Part shown: in pieces, positions 38,996 through 48,834 of the stretch | How the letters are laid out: every line of letters starts with the position of its first letter | Position numbering within the stretch: the stretch's first letter is position 1 | Origin: Crystallibacter permensis | GTDB lineage: Bacteria > Actinomycetota > Actinomycetes > Actinomycetales > Micrococcaceae | DNA: 64,000 nucleotides | Direction: 5' to 3' | Assembly (NCBI RefSeq): GCF_025960875.1 | Contig: NZ_JAODLR010000007.1 | Span: 62,001-126,000, forward strand | Notes under the pieces: model-generated | Told to the model about the DNA's origin: nothing | What the model saw: the letters and a program-made list of their open reading frames with translations, nothing else | The model's database searches: none | Translations under genes and position numbers: made by a program

Positions 38996-41746
38996 GTGAG
39001 TGAAACTAACAAACCGGTGTCCCCAGCCGGCGATACGCTGACGGCCACGGCCGCAGCCCCTGAAGGAAATTCCAGCCAGGAACGAAAGCGCCTGCTGGTC
39101 ATCGATGGCCATTCCATGGCATTCCGGGCGTTCTACGCCCTGCCGGCGGACAAGTTCTCCACGGATACAGGGCAGCACACCAACGCTGTCTACGGTTTCA
39201 CTTCCATGCTGCTGGTCATGATCCGCGAGCACAAGCCGACCCACGTGGCGGTGGCGTTCGACCTTGACACTCCCACATTCCGCGACCAGGAATACAGCGA
39301 ATACAAGGGCGGGCGGAGCAAGACCCCGCAGGAATTCCATGGCCAGGTGGACCTGATCATCAAGCTCATGGAGGCCATGCGGATCCCCACCATCTCCATG
39401 GACGGGTTCGAGGCCGATGACATCATCGCCACCCTTGCCACCCAGGGCGAAGCAGCCGGCTGGGATGTGCTGGTGGTCTCGGGCGACCGCGATGCGTTCC
39501 AGCTCATTACGGACAACGTGACGGTGCTCTACCCGAAGAAGGGCATCAGCGACATCCCGCCCATGGACGCCGCGGCTGTGGAGGCCAAGTACTTCGTGTC
39601 CCCGGCCCGCTACTCGGATCTGGCGGCGCTCGTTGGCGAGACCGCGGACAATCTTCCCGGCGTGCCGGGCGTGGGGCCGAAGACGGCCGCCAAGTGGATC
39701 AACCAGTATGGCGGTCTGGACGGCATCCTGGAGAACCTGGATTCCATCGGCGGCAAGGTCGGTGACGCCCTCCGGGCCAATGTCGAGGACGTCAAGCGCA
39801 ACCGCCGGCTCAATCATCTGCTCAGGGACATGGATCTGCCGGTCAATCTGGAAACCATGCTCCTGCAGCAGCCGGACCGGGACGCCATCGAGGAACTCTT
39901 CGACGCCCTCCAGTTCAACACTTTGCGCAAGCGGTTGATCGACACCTTTGGCGGCGAAGAGCAGGTCGAGGACACCGAGGTCCACGCACCGCAGCACGTG
40001 GTTTTGACGAATGAGAAGGAACTGGACGACTGGCTCGACAGCACCAACCAGCTCCCGGTCGCCGTGCAGTTGGTCACCGAGCAATCCACAGCAGGGGACG
40101 ACGGCGTGGGCCTGGCCTTGGTGAGCCCCACGGCTGCCGCTTACGTTGCCTTTGAAGGCCTCGACGCCGACGCCGAGCGCCGGCTTGCGGAGTGGTTGGA
40201 GGATCTGGATGCGCCCAAGGTCATCCACGATTTCAAGTCGGCCTACAAGCTGCTCGCCGTCCGGGGCCTCGAGCTGGCGGGCGTCGTTGATGACACCGCG
40301 ATCTCCGCGTACCTGATCCAGCCGGACCGCCGCAACTACGATCTGGCCGATCTGGCGCAGTACCACTTGAAACTCTCGGTAGCATCGGCGGCATCGCCCG
40401 GCGGCGGCCAGCTGGAGCTGAGCCTCGGGGGAGACGATGTGGCGGCTCCCGCCGTCGCAAAAGCTTTTGCCTCGCTGGAACTGAGCGAGCACTTCGCTGG
40501 CCAGCTCATCGAGCGCGGCGCGAACCAGCTGCTGGCGGGACTGGATCTGCCGCTGTCGCTGGTGCTGGCCCGGATGGAGCTGGACGGCATTGCTGTTGCC
40601 GTGGACAAGCTGGACGGTCTGATGGACGGCTTCAACTCCACTATCAACGCCGCAAGCTCGGAAGCCTTCCGGATCATCGGCAAGGAGATCAATCTGGGTT
40701 CGCCGAAACAACTCCAGACGGTCCTGTTCGACGAGCTGGAACTGCCCAAGACCAAGAAGATCAAGACGGGCTACTCCACTGATGCGGACGCCCTGAATGA
40801 TCTGATCGCCAAAACGCAGCATCCGTTCCTGGTGCAGCTGCTGGCTTACCGGGATGCCACCAAACTCAAGCAGACGGTGGAAGGGCTGAAAAAGTCGGTA
40901 GCCGAGGACGGCCGCATCCACACCACGTACGCGCAGACGGTGGCTGCGACCGGGCGCCTGTCATCGAACAACCCGAACCTGCAGAACATCCCCGTCCGCT
41001 CCGAAGAGGGCCGCCGCATCCGCGAAGTCTTCATCGTGGGGGAAGGCTATGAAACGCTGCTCACCGCGGACTACTCGCAGATCGAAATGCGCATCATGGC
41101 GCACCTGTCCGGTGACGAGGGACTGATCCAGGCCTTCCGCCAGGGCGAGGACCTGCACAGGTTCGTCGGCGCCCACATCTTCGGAGTGGCCCCGGAAGAG
41201 GTCACCAGCGAGATGCGCGCGAAGGTGAAGGCGATGTCCTACGGCCTGGTGTACGGCCTGAGTTCCTTCGGGCTGTCCAAACAGCTGAAGATTTCGGTTG
41301 ATGAGGCCCGGACCCTGATGAAGGACTACTTCGCGCGGTTCGGGGCCGTACGGGACTACCTGCGCGGCATTGTCGAGCAGGCACGCAAGGACGGTTTCAC
41401 TTCCACGATTGAAGGCCGCCGCCGCTACCTACCGGACCTGAACAGCGATAACCGCCAGCTGCGCGAGATGTCGGAGCGGGCTGCGCTGAACGCACCCATC
41501 CAAGGTTCGGCAGCGGACATCATCAAGAAGGCAATGCTCGGTGTTGAGGCCGGGCTCAGGCGCCAGAAGCTGTCCTCAAGGATGCTGCTGCAGGTGCATG
41601 ACGAACTGGTACTTGAGGTGGCCCCGGGGGAGCGCGAGACGGTGGAGAAGCTGGTGCGGGAGCAGATGGCGGCAGCAGCCGAGCTGACTGTTCCGCTGGA
41701 TGTGTCGGTCGGTGTCGGCAACAACTGGAACGAAGCCGGCCACTGA
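38996..41746 (+). CDS. polA: DNA polymerase I
   Basis: 916 residues from a GTG (a longer frame would overlap the divergent thioesterase). N-terminal 5'-3' exonuclease: LLVIDGHSMAFRAFYALP, TNAVYGFTSML, GFEADDIIATLA, GDRDAFQLI. A degenerate 3'-5' exonuclease domain follows, without clear acidic residues (IHDFKSAYKLLAVRGLEL), as in other actinobacterial PolA. Polymerase domain with DYSQIEMRIMAHLSGDE (motif A), the O helix RAKVKAMSYGLVYG and VHDE (motif C). Replicative gap filling and repair. Confidence 0.95.
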   Translation: MSETNKPVSPAGDTLTATAAAPEGNSSQERKRLLVIDGHSMAFRAFYALPADKFSTDTGQHTNAVYGFTSMLLVMIREHKPTHVAVAFDLDTPTFRDQEYSEYKGGRSKTPQEFHGQVDLIIKLMEAMRIPTISMDGFEADDIIATLATQGEAAGWDVLVVSGDRDAFQLITDNVTVLYPKKGISDIPPMDAAAVEAKYFVSPARYSDLAALVGETADNLPGVPGVGPKTAAKWINQYGGLDGILENLDSIGGKVGDALRANVEDVKRNRRLNHLLRDMDLPVNLETMLLQQPDRDAIEELFDALQFNTLRKRLIDTFGGEEQVEDTEVHAPQHVVLTNEKELDDWLDSTNQLPVAVQLVTEQSTAGDDGVGLALVSPTAAAYVAFEGLDADAERRLAEWLEDLDAPKVIHDFKSAYKLLAVRGLELAGVVDDTAISAYLIQPDRRNYDLADLAQYHLKLSVASAASPGGGQLELSLGGDDVAAPAVAKAFASLELSEHFAGQLIERGANQLLAGLDLPLSLVLARMELDGIAVAVDKLDGLMDGFNSTINAASSEAFRIIGKEINLGSPKQLQTVLFDELELPKTKKIKTGYSTDADALNDLIAKTQHPFLVQLLAYRDATKLKQTVEGLKKSVAEDGRIHTTYAQTVAATGRLSSNNPNLQNIPVRSEEGRRIREVFIVGEGYETLLTADYSQIEMRIMAHLSGDEGLIQAFRQGEDLHRFVGAHIFGVAPEEVTSEMRAKVKAMSYGLVYGLSSFGLSKQLKISVDEARTLMKDYFARFGAVRDYLRGIVEQARKDGFTSTIEGRRRYLPDLNSDNRQLREMSERAALNAPIQGSAADIIKKAMLGVEAGLRRQKLSSRMLLQVHDELVLEVAPGERETVEKLVREQMAAAAELTVPLDVSVGVGNNWNEAGH

Positions 41747-41754
41747 TCCGGATG

Positions 41755-41785
41755 GCTGAAGCCGGCCGCGTGGGCCGGCTTCAGC
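41755..41785 (+). terminator. polA terminator hairpin
   Basis: GCTGAAGCCGGCC and GGCCGGCTTCAGC (13 bp, perfect) around a 5-base loop, 8 bp after the polA stop. GC-rich with no T-run. Confidence 0.65.
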
Positions 41786-41890
41786 GGTGCGGTCTGCGCC
41801 GCGCCAGACAGGCCCCCTCTCATTTTTGTCTCATTTACTGCCGGTAGGGTTTCCTTGATCGTTTAAGCCGGCTATGCCAGGAGAATTCAA

Positions 41891-42571
41891 TTGCTTTTCG
41901 GCCAACAGCCACGTGCCCGCGCGGCCGTCCGCTTCCTTCTGCTGGTTACAGCCCTCATCATGGCGCTGTTCGTAGCCGTGTTCGCGCTCCACTACGTGAC
42001 CCCGCTGGACGAAGTGAAGGAATTCGTGGACATCGGGGCCGAGGCCAATCTGCCCACCTGGTGGAACTCGGCGCTGCTGTTCCTGGTGGCCGCGCTGGCC
42101 GCAGCCTCCGCGCTGACTGCCCACGGCAGGACACGCTTCTCCTGGACGGTGATTGCGGCGGCGGCCGCGTACCTGAGCCTCGACGAAGCAGCGCGGCTGC
42201 ACGAGCGGCTCGCCCGGCCGCTCCTGGCCGCAGGGCTGGACACCCCGACCTACCCCTGGCTCGCGCTGGGTGCGGTCGTCGGGATTGCCGGTGCCACTGT
42301 GCTGTTCTTCGCCGGACGGTCGCTGCCCAGGGAAACGGGACGGCGCCTCGCCCTGGGGCTGGGCTGCTACGGTGCAGGCGCCCTGGGCGTCGAAGCGTTC
42401 AACGGCTGGATCCGTCAGAACGGCCCCGAGTACGTCTTCTCCGCGGGCTTGATCCTGGAGGAAGGCCTGGAGATGTTCGGCTGCATCATCGCTGCCGGCG
42501 CCATCGCTGATCACCTCGCGCGGCGGCTGCAACGCTCCCAGTATCTGGTGGAAGCCGAAAATGCCCACTAG
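41891..42571 (+). CDS. Polytopic membrane protein (226 aa)
   Basis: Starts at TTG with AGGAG 9 nt upstream. Hydrophobic helices at about residues 14-38, 60-77, 85-95, 122-140 and 153-172 suggest 5-6 transmembrane segments. The part LSLDEAARLHERLARPLL and the charged loops are conserved in actinobacterial relatives of unknown function. Stand-alone gene, no family known to me. Confidence 0.7.
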   Translation: MLFGQQPRARAAVRFLLLVTALIMALFVAVFALHYVTPLDEVKEFVDIGAEANLPTWWNSALLFLVAALAAASALTAHGRTRFSWTVIAAAAAYLSLDEAARLHERLARPLLAAGLDTPTYPWLALGAVVGIAGATVLFFAGRSLPRETGRRLALGLGCYGAGALGVEAFNGWIRQNGPEYVFSAGLILEEGLEMFGCIIAAGAIADHLARRLQRSQYLVEAENAH

Positions 42572-42582
42572 GCTCGTAAACC

Positions 42583-43893
42583 GTGGACACCAACGCGGCA
42601 ACCGCATCCTCGACCCTGCGGATTGAACAATTCCCTGCCGATACTGGGACCGGCACTCCGTCAGCCCGGTTCCAGGGCTGGTTCAAGGCCGTCGATGCAG
42701 GTTTCCATGAAAGTTCTACCGATGCAGCGCACGTAGCCGAATACGCGAAGGGCTACGCCGCGGACAACCGCATGTTGTGGGGAGTTTACGACGACGAGCC
42801 CCGCCCCGGTGTGTGGAGTGCCGATATTCCGGTAGCCACCTACGCCACCATGGTGAACAGCATGAATGTCGGCGGCGGCCGCCTGCTCGATGCCCACCAG
42901 ATCACCGCCGTGACCGTCCGGCCCACCCACCGCCGGCGCGGACTGCTGCGGCGCCTGATCACCAGCGACTTAGAACAGGCCGCCCGCTCCGGTCTGGGCA
43001 TCGCCTCGCTGACCGCATCCGAAGCGACGATCTACGGCCGCTTTGGCTTCGGAGCGGCAACTTTCACCCGCGAGGTGGAGGTGGACGTCCAGGAGCGTTT
43101 CGGCCTCCGGACGCCGCAGGCCGGCACAGTCGAGATGGCGGACCCGGCATCCCTGCAGCAGCTGGGGCCGGAGATTTTTACCCGGTTCCATGCCAGGACT
43201 CCGGGGTCGGTGGCCCGGCAGTATGCCTACGCGAAGAGAATCTCCGGCCAATGGGGGCATGACAAACCGGAACCGGACAAGTCGATCCGGGCGGCCGTCC
43301 ACTATGACGGCAGCGGGACGCCCCAGGGTTACGTGAGCTACCGGTTCGCCGGCTGGTCCAAGGAACCGTACACAATGAAGGTCGTGGATCTGGTGGCGGC
43401 CACCGCGGAAAGCTACCGGGAACTGTGGCGGTATCTGGGCTCCATTGACCTGGTGCAGCGGATCAGCTGGCCCCTTGCTCCGGTCGAAGACCCGTTGCCG
43501 TGGGCGCTGCAGGACGGACGTGGATACGCGGCGAAATCAGCCGAAGATGTCCTCTGGCTGCGGATTCTGGATCCGGTCAACGCATTACAAGCGCGTCATT
43601 ACGACGGCGAGGGCCGGCTGGCACTGGAGATTGTTGATCCGCTCGGCCTGGCCGCAGGCCGGTTCCTGCTGGAGGCCGCCGGCGGAAACGCACGGGTGCA
43701 ACCGCTGGCACCGGACGCCGCGGTGGACCTGAGCGTTGATGTCGACGTGCTGGGCTCGCTCTACCTGGGCGGCGTCAGGGCCGGGACGCTGGCGGCCGCC
43801 GGTAGGCTGCCCGGTGCAACCGAGGACGCCGTGGGAAGGCTGGAGCGGATTTTCGCCACCACAGCACAGCCGTACTGCATCACGCACTTCTGA
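42583..43893 (+). CDS. eis: Eis-like GNAT acetyltransferase
   Basis: 436 residues from a GTG. The acetyl-CoA site VTVRPTHRRRGLLRRLI (V-x-P-x-x-R-R-x-G) and the region ASLTASEATIYGRFGFGAATF are characteristic of Eis-type proteins with two GNAT domains and a C-terminal SCP-like domain. In mycobacteria Eis acetylates aminoglycosides and host proteins; the role here is unknown. Confidence 0.8.
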   Translation: MDTNAATASSTLRIEQFPADTGTGTPSARFQGWFKAVDAGFHESSTDAAHVAEYAKGYAADNRMLWGVYDDEPRPGVWSADIPVATYATMVNSMNVGGGRLLDAHQITAVTVRPTHRRRGLLRRLITSDLEQAARSGLGIASLTASEATIYGRFGFGAATFTREVEVDVQERFGLRTPQAGTVEMADPASLQQLGPEIFTRFHARTPGSVARQYAYAKRISGQWGHDKPEPDKSIRAAVHYDGSGTPQGYVSYRFAGWSKEPYTMKVVDLVAATAESYRELWRYLGSIDLVQRISWPLAPVEDPLPWALQDGRGYAAKSAEDVLWLRILDPVNALQARHYDGEGRLALEIVDPLGLAAGRFLLEAAGGNARVQPLAPDAAVDLSVDVDVLGSLYLGGVRAGTLAAAGRLPGATEDAVGRLERIFATTAQPYCITHF

Positions 43894-43950
43894 GTAGCGA
43901 CTGCCCGCTCGGGATGTGGAAGATAGCCGGCCCCGCGGGGCTTCAACGCT

Positions 43951-43980
43951 TTGACCGCGGTTGGCTCAAGCGGCTAGACT
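43951..43980 (+). promoter_or_regulatory. rpsA promoter
   Basis: TTGACC (43951-43956), an 18-bp spacer and TAGACT (43975-43980). The ATG lies 155 bp further, so the message has a long leader, in keeping with the autoregulated S1 leaders of other bacteria. Confidence 0.65.
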
Positions 43981-44134
43981 TATCGGGCGCGTAATGCGTA
44001 CGCACTACCCTTTTATTAAAGTCCACCTCCGGACGGTCGATAACCGCAAGGCTGCAGCTATTTTGTGCTGGCGCTGAGCATGGAGTCAAACCGCCTGGAA
44101 CTAAGAAATCTATCCACATCGGAGCCCCTACTAC

Positions 44135-45616
44135 ATGACCATCACCTCCACCGAGAAGCCCGGTACCCCGCAGGTCGCCATCAACGACATTGGTACCGCC
44201 GAAGACTTCCTCGCTGCCGTCGACGCCACCATCAAGTACTTCAATGACGGTGATCTCGTCGAAGGTACCGTCGTCAAGGTTGACCGCGATGAAGTTCTGC
44301 TCGACATCGGTTACAAGACCGAAGGTGTCATCCCGTCCCGCGAGCTTTCCATCAAGCACGACGTTGATCCCGGCGAAGTTGTCGCCGTGGGCGATCAGGT
44401 CGAAGCCCTTGTCCTGACCAAGGAAGACAAGGAAGGCCGCCTCATTCTCTCCAAGAAGCGTGCTCAGTACGAGCGTGCTTGGGGTGACATCGAGAAGGTC
44501 AAGGAAGAGGACGGCGTCGTTACCGGTACCGTCATCGAGGTCGTCAAGGGTGGTCTAATCCTCGACATCGGCCTGCGCGGCTTCCTGCCCGCCTCCCTCG
44601 TCGAGATGCGCCGTGTGCGCGACCTGGCTCCGTACATCGGCCAGAAGATCGAAGCCAAAATCATCGAGCTGGACAAGAACCGCAACAACGTTGTGCTCTC
44701 CCGCCGTGCATGGCTTGAGCAGACCCAGTCCGAGGTCCGCTCCACCTTCCTCAACAAGCTGGAAAAGGGCCAGGTCCGTCCGGGCGTCGTTTCCTCCATC
44801 GTCAACTTCGGTGCATTCGTGGACCTGGGCGGCGTCGACGGTCTGGTTCACGTCTCCGAGCTGTCCTGGAAGCACATCGACCACCCGTCCGAGGTTGTCG
44901 AAGTTGGCCAGGAAGTCACCGTTGAGGTTCTGGAAGTCGACCTGGACCGCGAGCGTGTTTCCCTGTCGCTGAAGGCCACCCAGGAAGATCCGTGGCAGAC
45001 CTTCGCCCGCACCCATGCCCTTGGGCAGGTTGTTCCGGGTAAGGTCACCAAGCTGGTTCCGTTCGGTGCGTTCGTCCGCGTTGAAGACGGCATCGAAGGT
45101 CTGGTTCACATCTCCGAGCTGGCCGTCCGCCACGTCGAGCTGGCCGAGCAGGTTGTCTCCGTGGGCGACGAGCTGTTCGTCAAGGTCATCGACATCGACC
45201 TCGAGCGCCGCCGCATCTCCCTCAGCCTCAAGCAGGCCAACGAGGGCGTTGACCCGGAGGGTACCGAGTTCGACCCGGCCCTGTACGGTATGGCTGCCGA
45301 ATACGACGAAGAGGGCAACTACAAGTACCCGGAGGGCTTCGATCCGGAGTCCAACGAGTGGCTTGAGGGTTACGAGACCCAGCGCGCCGCTTGGGAGCAG
45401 CAGTACGCTGATGCCCAGGCCCGCTGGGAATCCCACAAGAAGCAGGTTGCCCAGCACCTGCAGGAAGACACCCAGGCTACTTCCGAGCCCGGCGAATCCG
45501 CTGCCACCAGCTACTCCTCTGAGCCCGCTCCGACGGAGACCGCCAGCACCGGTGGCGGAACGCTCGCTTCGGATGAGGCCCTCGCCGCACTGCGCGAGAA
45601 GCTCACCGGCAACTAA
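44135..45616 (+). CDS. rpsA: 30S ribosomal protein S1
   Basis: 493 residues with four S1/OB repeats: GDLVEGTVVKVDRDEVLLDIGYKTEG, EDGVVTGTVIEVVKGGLILDIGLRGFLPAS, KGQVRPGVVSSIVNFGAFVDLGGVDGLVHVSELSWKH and GQVVPGKVTKLVPFGAFVRVEDGIEGLVHISEL. The C-terminal tail is acidic and serine/threonine-rich. It uses GTT, GGT and CGT codons far more than its neighbours, as expected of a highly expressed gene. Mediates mRNA binding to the 30S subunit. Confidence 0.95.
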   Translation: MTITSTEKPGTPQVAINDIGTAEDFLAAVDATIKYFNDGDLVEGTVVKVDRDEVLLDIGYKTEGVIPSRELSIKHDVDPGEVVAVGDQVEALVLTKEDKEGRLILSKKRAQYERAWGDIEKVKEEDGVVTGTVIEVVKGGLILDIGLRGFLPASLVEMRRVRDLAPYIGQKIEAKIIELDKNRNNVVLSRRAWLEQTQSEVRSTFLNKLEKGQVRPGVVSSIVNFGAFVDLGGVDGLVHVSELSWKHIDHPSEVVEVGQEVTVEVLEVDLDRERVSLSLKATQEDPWQTFARTHALGQVVPGKVTKLVPFGAFVRVEDGIEGLVHISELAVRHVELAEQVVSVGDELFVKVIDIDLERRRISLSLKQANEGVDPEGTEFDPALYGMAAEYDEEGNYKYPEGFDPESNEWLEGYETQRAAWEQQYADAQARWESHKKQVAQHLQEDTQATSEPGESAATSYSSEPAPTETASTGGGTLASDEALAALREKLTGN

Positions 45617-45638
45617 TTGCGCCGGCCCTAACGGGTAA

Positions 45639-45684
45639 GCAGACAAAAGAACCCCTGTCGCCTGACAGGGGTTCTTTTGTCTGC
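45639..45684. terminator. Bidirectional terminator of rpsA and the RsmC-like gene
   Basis: A perfect 21-bp inverted repeat (GCAGACAAAAGAACCCCTGTC) around a 4-base loop. It carries TTTTGT on both strands, so it can stop both rpsA and the convergent methyltransferase gene. Confidence 0.92.
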
Positions 45685-45695
45685 CCGGAACGGTT

Positions 45696-46823
45696 CTAAG
45701 GCTGGCGGGTACTCACGGTGACGGTGAATTTCGGGTTCCGGGCAACCTCTCGGGTCGGTCCGACCAGCCGGTTCAGGGCCGGTTTGTAAGCGAGGTGGCT
45801 GTTCCACACCGTCCAGAGCTCGCCGCCGGGAACCAGCACACGGCCGGCATCGGCGAAGAGCTTGAGGGCGATGCCGGCATGTACCGCGTTGCCGATGTGG
45901 AACGGGGGATTGAGCACAATGAGTTCCTCGCTGGAGCCGGGAAGCGCGGACAGGGCATCGTCCCGCTGAACGGTCACCCGCCCGCTGACTCCGTTTGCCT
46001 CCGCGGTGGCCCGGGCCGAGGCGACGGCGGACTCGGACTGGTCCGTGGCCAGGACAGCCAGGTCCGGGCGCGACACGGCGAGGTAGGCCGCAATCGTCCC
46101 GTTGCCGCAGCCCAGGTCCACTGCTCGCCGGGCAGCGCGGGCATCCGCGAGGGCCGGGAGCAGGAAACGGGTGCCCGTGTCGAGCTTGGCTCCGCCGAAA
46201 GTACCGCCAAAGGCGACGATCCGCAGCGGAGCCGGCAGCCCGACGTCGTACTCTTCCTGGAGCGGGAAACGGCTGCTGACGCCGTCCCGGGGAACGGTTG
46301 CCGTCAGCACCCGGGCCTTCTGCCGGCCCCGCCCCGCGCTCACAGAGGCGAACGCCGCTCCCAGCACCTGGTTCATCGCGGGGGACATATGTTTGTCGCG
46401 CCCGCCGGCAACCACCGTCACCTCCGTTGCTGCCGCGGCAGCGATGACGGCCGCAGTTTCTTCGAGGGCATCCAGTGACCGGGGCAGCTGCATCAGCACC
46501 AGACGGACGCCCGTAAACAGCTCAGGACCCAGCGGGGAGTGCGTGTAGCCGCCGAGTCCGAGTAGGCGGGCGTTGTTGTCCAATGCACGTGCGGCCGAGA
46601 GCGGATCCTGATGGACCCGCAGCCCGGTGAAACCTGTGGCAGCCAGGGAAAGGGTCAGCGCACCGTAGTGGTCGTTGACGACGGCGATCTGGCTGCCCTG
46701 CAGTCCGGCTAGCAGGGTGGTGGCCGAGTCGAGCAGCAGCCGGTCTGCAGCATCTGCCGCATAGAGGTTATTCGCCTCCACATCAGGCCAGCGGCGTAAG
46801 CGGGCCAAGTCCAGTTCAGGCAA
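45696..46823 (-). CDS. RsmC/RlmG-like rRNA (guanine-N2) methyltransferase
   Basis: 375 residues from a TTG overlapping the YigZ stop by 8 bp; longer frames would run through the YigZ gene. Two methyltransferase-like halves: the N-terminal lacks SAM motifs, while the C-terminal has VDLGCGNGTIAAYLA (motif I) and IVLNPPFHIG (motif IV, NPPF). This is the architecture of RsmC/RlmG, which methylate G1207 of 16S or G1835 of 23S rRNA. The TTG start is a choice, and an ATG at 46892 is possible. Confidence 0.78.
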   Translation of the reverse strand: MPELDLARLRRWPDVEANNLYAADAADRLLLDSATTLLAGLQGSQIAVVNDHYGALTLSLAATGFTGLRVHQDPLSAARALDNNARLLGLGGYTHSPLGPELFTGVRLVLMQLPRSLDALEETAAVIAAAAATEVTVVAGGRDKHMSPAMNQVLGAAFASVSAGRGRQKARVLTATVPRDGVSSRFPLQEEYDVGLPAPLRIVAFGGTFGGAKLDTGTRFLLPALADARAARRAVDLGCGNGTIAAYLAVSRPDLAVLATDQSESAVASARATAEANGVSGRVTVQRDDALSALPGSSEELIVLNPPFHIGNAVHAGIALKLFADAGRVLVPGGELWTVWNSHLAYKPALNRLVGPTREVARNPKFTVTVSTRQP

Positions 46824-47496
46824 GATCCACCCACTCGGTTCCGCGAGGCGCGGCTGGTTCTCCGCCCGCGGTGAGCGAAGCCAGCTGCTCATGGAAGCGG
46901 GCCAGCACCGCCGGGTCATCCGCGAGTGCCACATTGATCTCCACTCCGGCCGCCCCATAGTCGCTGCCGAGCACGGTAACTCCTGCAGCGCGCAGCTCGT
47001 TCTCGAGCCGGCCGGCCTGGGCGTGTCCAGCAGCGATTGCATACAGCTGCATGCGCCGCCGCTGCACCAAGCGGGCGGAGGCTACGGCTTGCGAAACCGA
47101 CTCCGAGTACGCCCGTACCAGACCGCCGGCGCCCAACAGGATCCCGCCGAAATAGCGTACGACGACGGCCGCAATGTCGCTGAGGTCTGTCACGCCGGGC
47201 GCTGTCTCGCGTCTGGTCAGAGCTTCCAGCATCGGGAGCCCGGCGGTACCGGAGGGTTCGCCGTCGTCGTTGGAGCGTTGCACATCGCGATCCGGACCCA
47301 GGACGAACGCAGAGCAATGATGCCGGGCATCATGGAACTCCTTGCGCAGGCCGGCGACAAGATTCCGGGCGGTTTCCTCGGTCTCGGCCCGGCGAAGTAC
47401 CGTGATGAAGCGGGAGCGCTTAATCTCGATTTCGTGCCGGTGTTCGCCAGCAATAGTCGTATAGCTGGTCACCGTGGACTGGGAGGCTGGATGCAC
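46816..47496 (-). CDS. YigZ/IMPACT family protein (UPF0029)
   Basis: 226 residues. The N-terminal signature DDGEPSGTAGLPML and VVVRYFGGILLGAGGLVRAYSESV define the Impact/YigZ family, with the C-terminal domain after residue 145. Function unclear, sometimes linked to translation control. The 3' end overlaps the methyltransferase gene, so the two are translationally coupled. Confidence 0.88.
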   Translation of the reverse strand: MHPASQSTVTSYTTIAGEHRHEIEIKRSRFITVLRRAETEETARNLVAGLRKEFHDARHHCSAFVLGPDRDVQRSNDDGEPSGTAGLPMLEALTRRETAPGVTDLSDIAAVVVRYFGGILLGAGGLVRAYSESVSQAVASARLVQRRRMQLYAIAAGHAQAGRLENELRAAGVTVLGSDYGAAGVEINVALADDPAVLARFHEQLASLTAGGEPAAPRGTEWVDLA

Positions 47497-47622
47497 CCAA
47501 CCAGCCTAGTACGGCGGCCGCCATCCTGCGCCCCTCCCTCCGTTGCCCGTGCCAGGGGCTCTGTCTGGGCTTGGGGCAAGTGGTTGGCGGGGGAGGGCTA
47601 GTCGCCTCGATAGACTGATGCT

Positions 47623-48834
47623 GTGCTTAAGGTCGGTCTGACAGGCGGAATTGCCGCGGGTAAATCTCTGGTGGCGCGGCGGCTGCGTGAACGCGGCGCG
47701 CTGCTGATCGATGCCGACGTGCTCGCTCGCGAAGTCGTCGAACCGGGGACTCCCGGACTGCAGGCTGTGGTGGCGGCGTTCGGGGAAAAGATTCTGACCG
47801 ACGACGGCGGACTGGACCGTCCGGCGCTCGGCGCTGCGGTTTTCGGTGATCATGCGAAACGGGAACAGCTCAACGCCATCATCCACCCGCTGGTCCGCGC
47901 ACGTTCGGCTCAGCTGGTTGCAGAGGCCGAGCCGGAGCGGATCATCGCTCAGGACATCCCGCTGCTGGTGGAAACCGGGCAAGGGTCGCGGTTCCATCTG
48001 GTCGTTGTGGTGGATGCCCCCGAGGAAGTCCGGATCCGGCGCATGGTCTCTGACCGCGGCATGGCTGAGGCCGACGCCCGGGCACGCATTGCCGTGCAGG
48101 CGACACATGCCGAACGGCTGGCAGCGGCTGACGTCGTCCTGGAAAACGTGGAATCCCCGGAAGCCCTCCTGGCACGGGTAGACCGCTTGTGGGATGAGCG
48201 GCTCGAACCTTTCGCGGCGAACCTTGCGGCGGCGCGGGTGGCCGCCCATAGCGGCGGGCCTGTCCTGGCCGAACCGCGGCGGGACTGGCCGCAGCAGGCG
48301 AAGCGGTTGGCGGACCGGATCCAGGCGGCGGATGAGCGGATTCTGGCGGTGGACCACATCGGCTCGACGGCTGTGCCAGGGCTGCCGGCGAAGGACGTCA
48401 TCGATCTGCAGGTCAGCGTGCGTTCGTTGGCTGAAGCCGACGCGGTTGCAGACAGCCTGGCATCGGCTGGCTTCCCCCGTCGTCGGGGATTGTGGCGGGA
48501 TATCCCCAAGCCATCGCACCCGGACCCCGCCGACTGGGAGAAGCGGCTGCACGGGAATGCAGACCCGGGGCGGAGCGCAAACGTCCATGTCCGGGTGGCC
48601 GGATCCCCTGGCTGGCGGTTTGCGCTGGGCTTCCGGGACTGGCTGCGCGCCAACCCGCTGATGGTGCAGGAGTACTTGGCGGAAAAGAAACGGCTTGCCG
48701 ACCTGCACGCAACGGACAGCTCAATCGGCCGCTACGCGAAAGATAAGGAACGCTGGTTCACGGAGGTAGCCGAACCCGGGATGCAGGACTGGATGCGCCG
48801 TGTCGGATGGCGGCCGGACAGCGCGGTGGGGTAG
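47623..48834 (+). CDS. coaE: CoaE-GrpB fusion: dephospho-CoA kinase with UPF0157 domain
   Basis: 403 residues from a GTG. N-terminal CoaE (1-205): VGLTGGIAAGKS (P-loop), DIPLLVETG; it phosphorylates dephospho-CoA, the last step of CoA synthesis. C-terminal GrpB/UPF0157 domain (from about 225): ILAVDHIGSTAVPGLPAKDVIDLQVSV, NVHVRVAGSPGW, FRDWLRANPLMVQEY. The fusion is common in actinobacteria. The GrpB part resembles nucleotidyltransferases; its role is unknown. Confidence 0.92.
   Translation: MLKVGLTGGIAAGKSLVARRLRERGALLIDADVLAREVVEPGTPGLQAVVAAFGEKILTDDGGLDRPALGAAVFGDHAKREQLNAIIHPLVRARSAQLVAEAEPERIIAQDIPLLVETGQGSRFHLVVVVDAPEEVRIRRMVSDRGMAEADARARIAVQATHAERLAAADVVLENVESPEALLARVDRLWDERLEPFAANLAAARVAAHSGGPVLAEPRRDWPQQAKRLADRIQAADERILAVDHIGSTAVPGLPAKDVIDLQVSVRSLAEADAVADSLASAGFPRRRGLWRDIPKPSHPDPADWEKRLHGNADPGRSANVHVRVAGSPGWRFALGFRDWLRANPLMVQEYLAEKKRLADLHATDSSIGRYAKDKERWFTEVAEPGMQDWMRRVGWRPDSAVG

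Noticed and set aside
38921-40921. 666-codon frame antisense to polA
   Set aside because: polA motifs are complete on the plus strand; the antisense product shows only composition effects.
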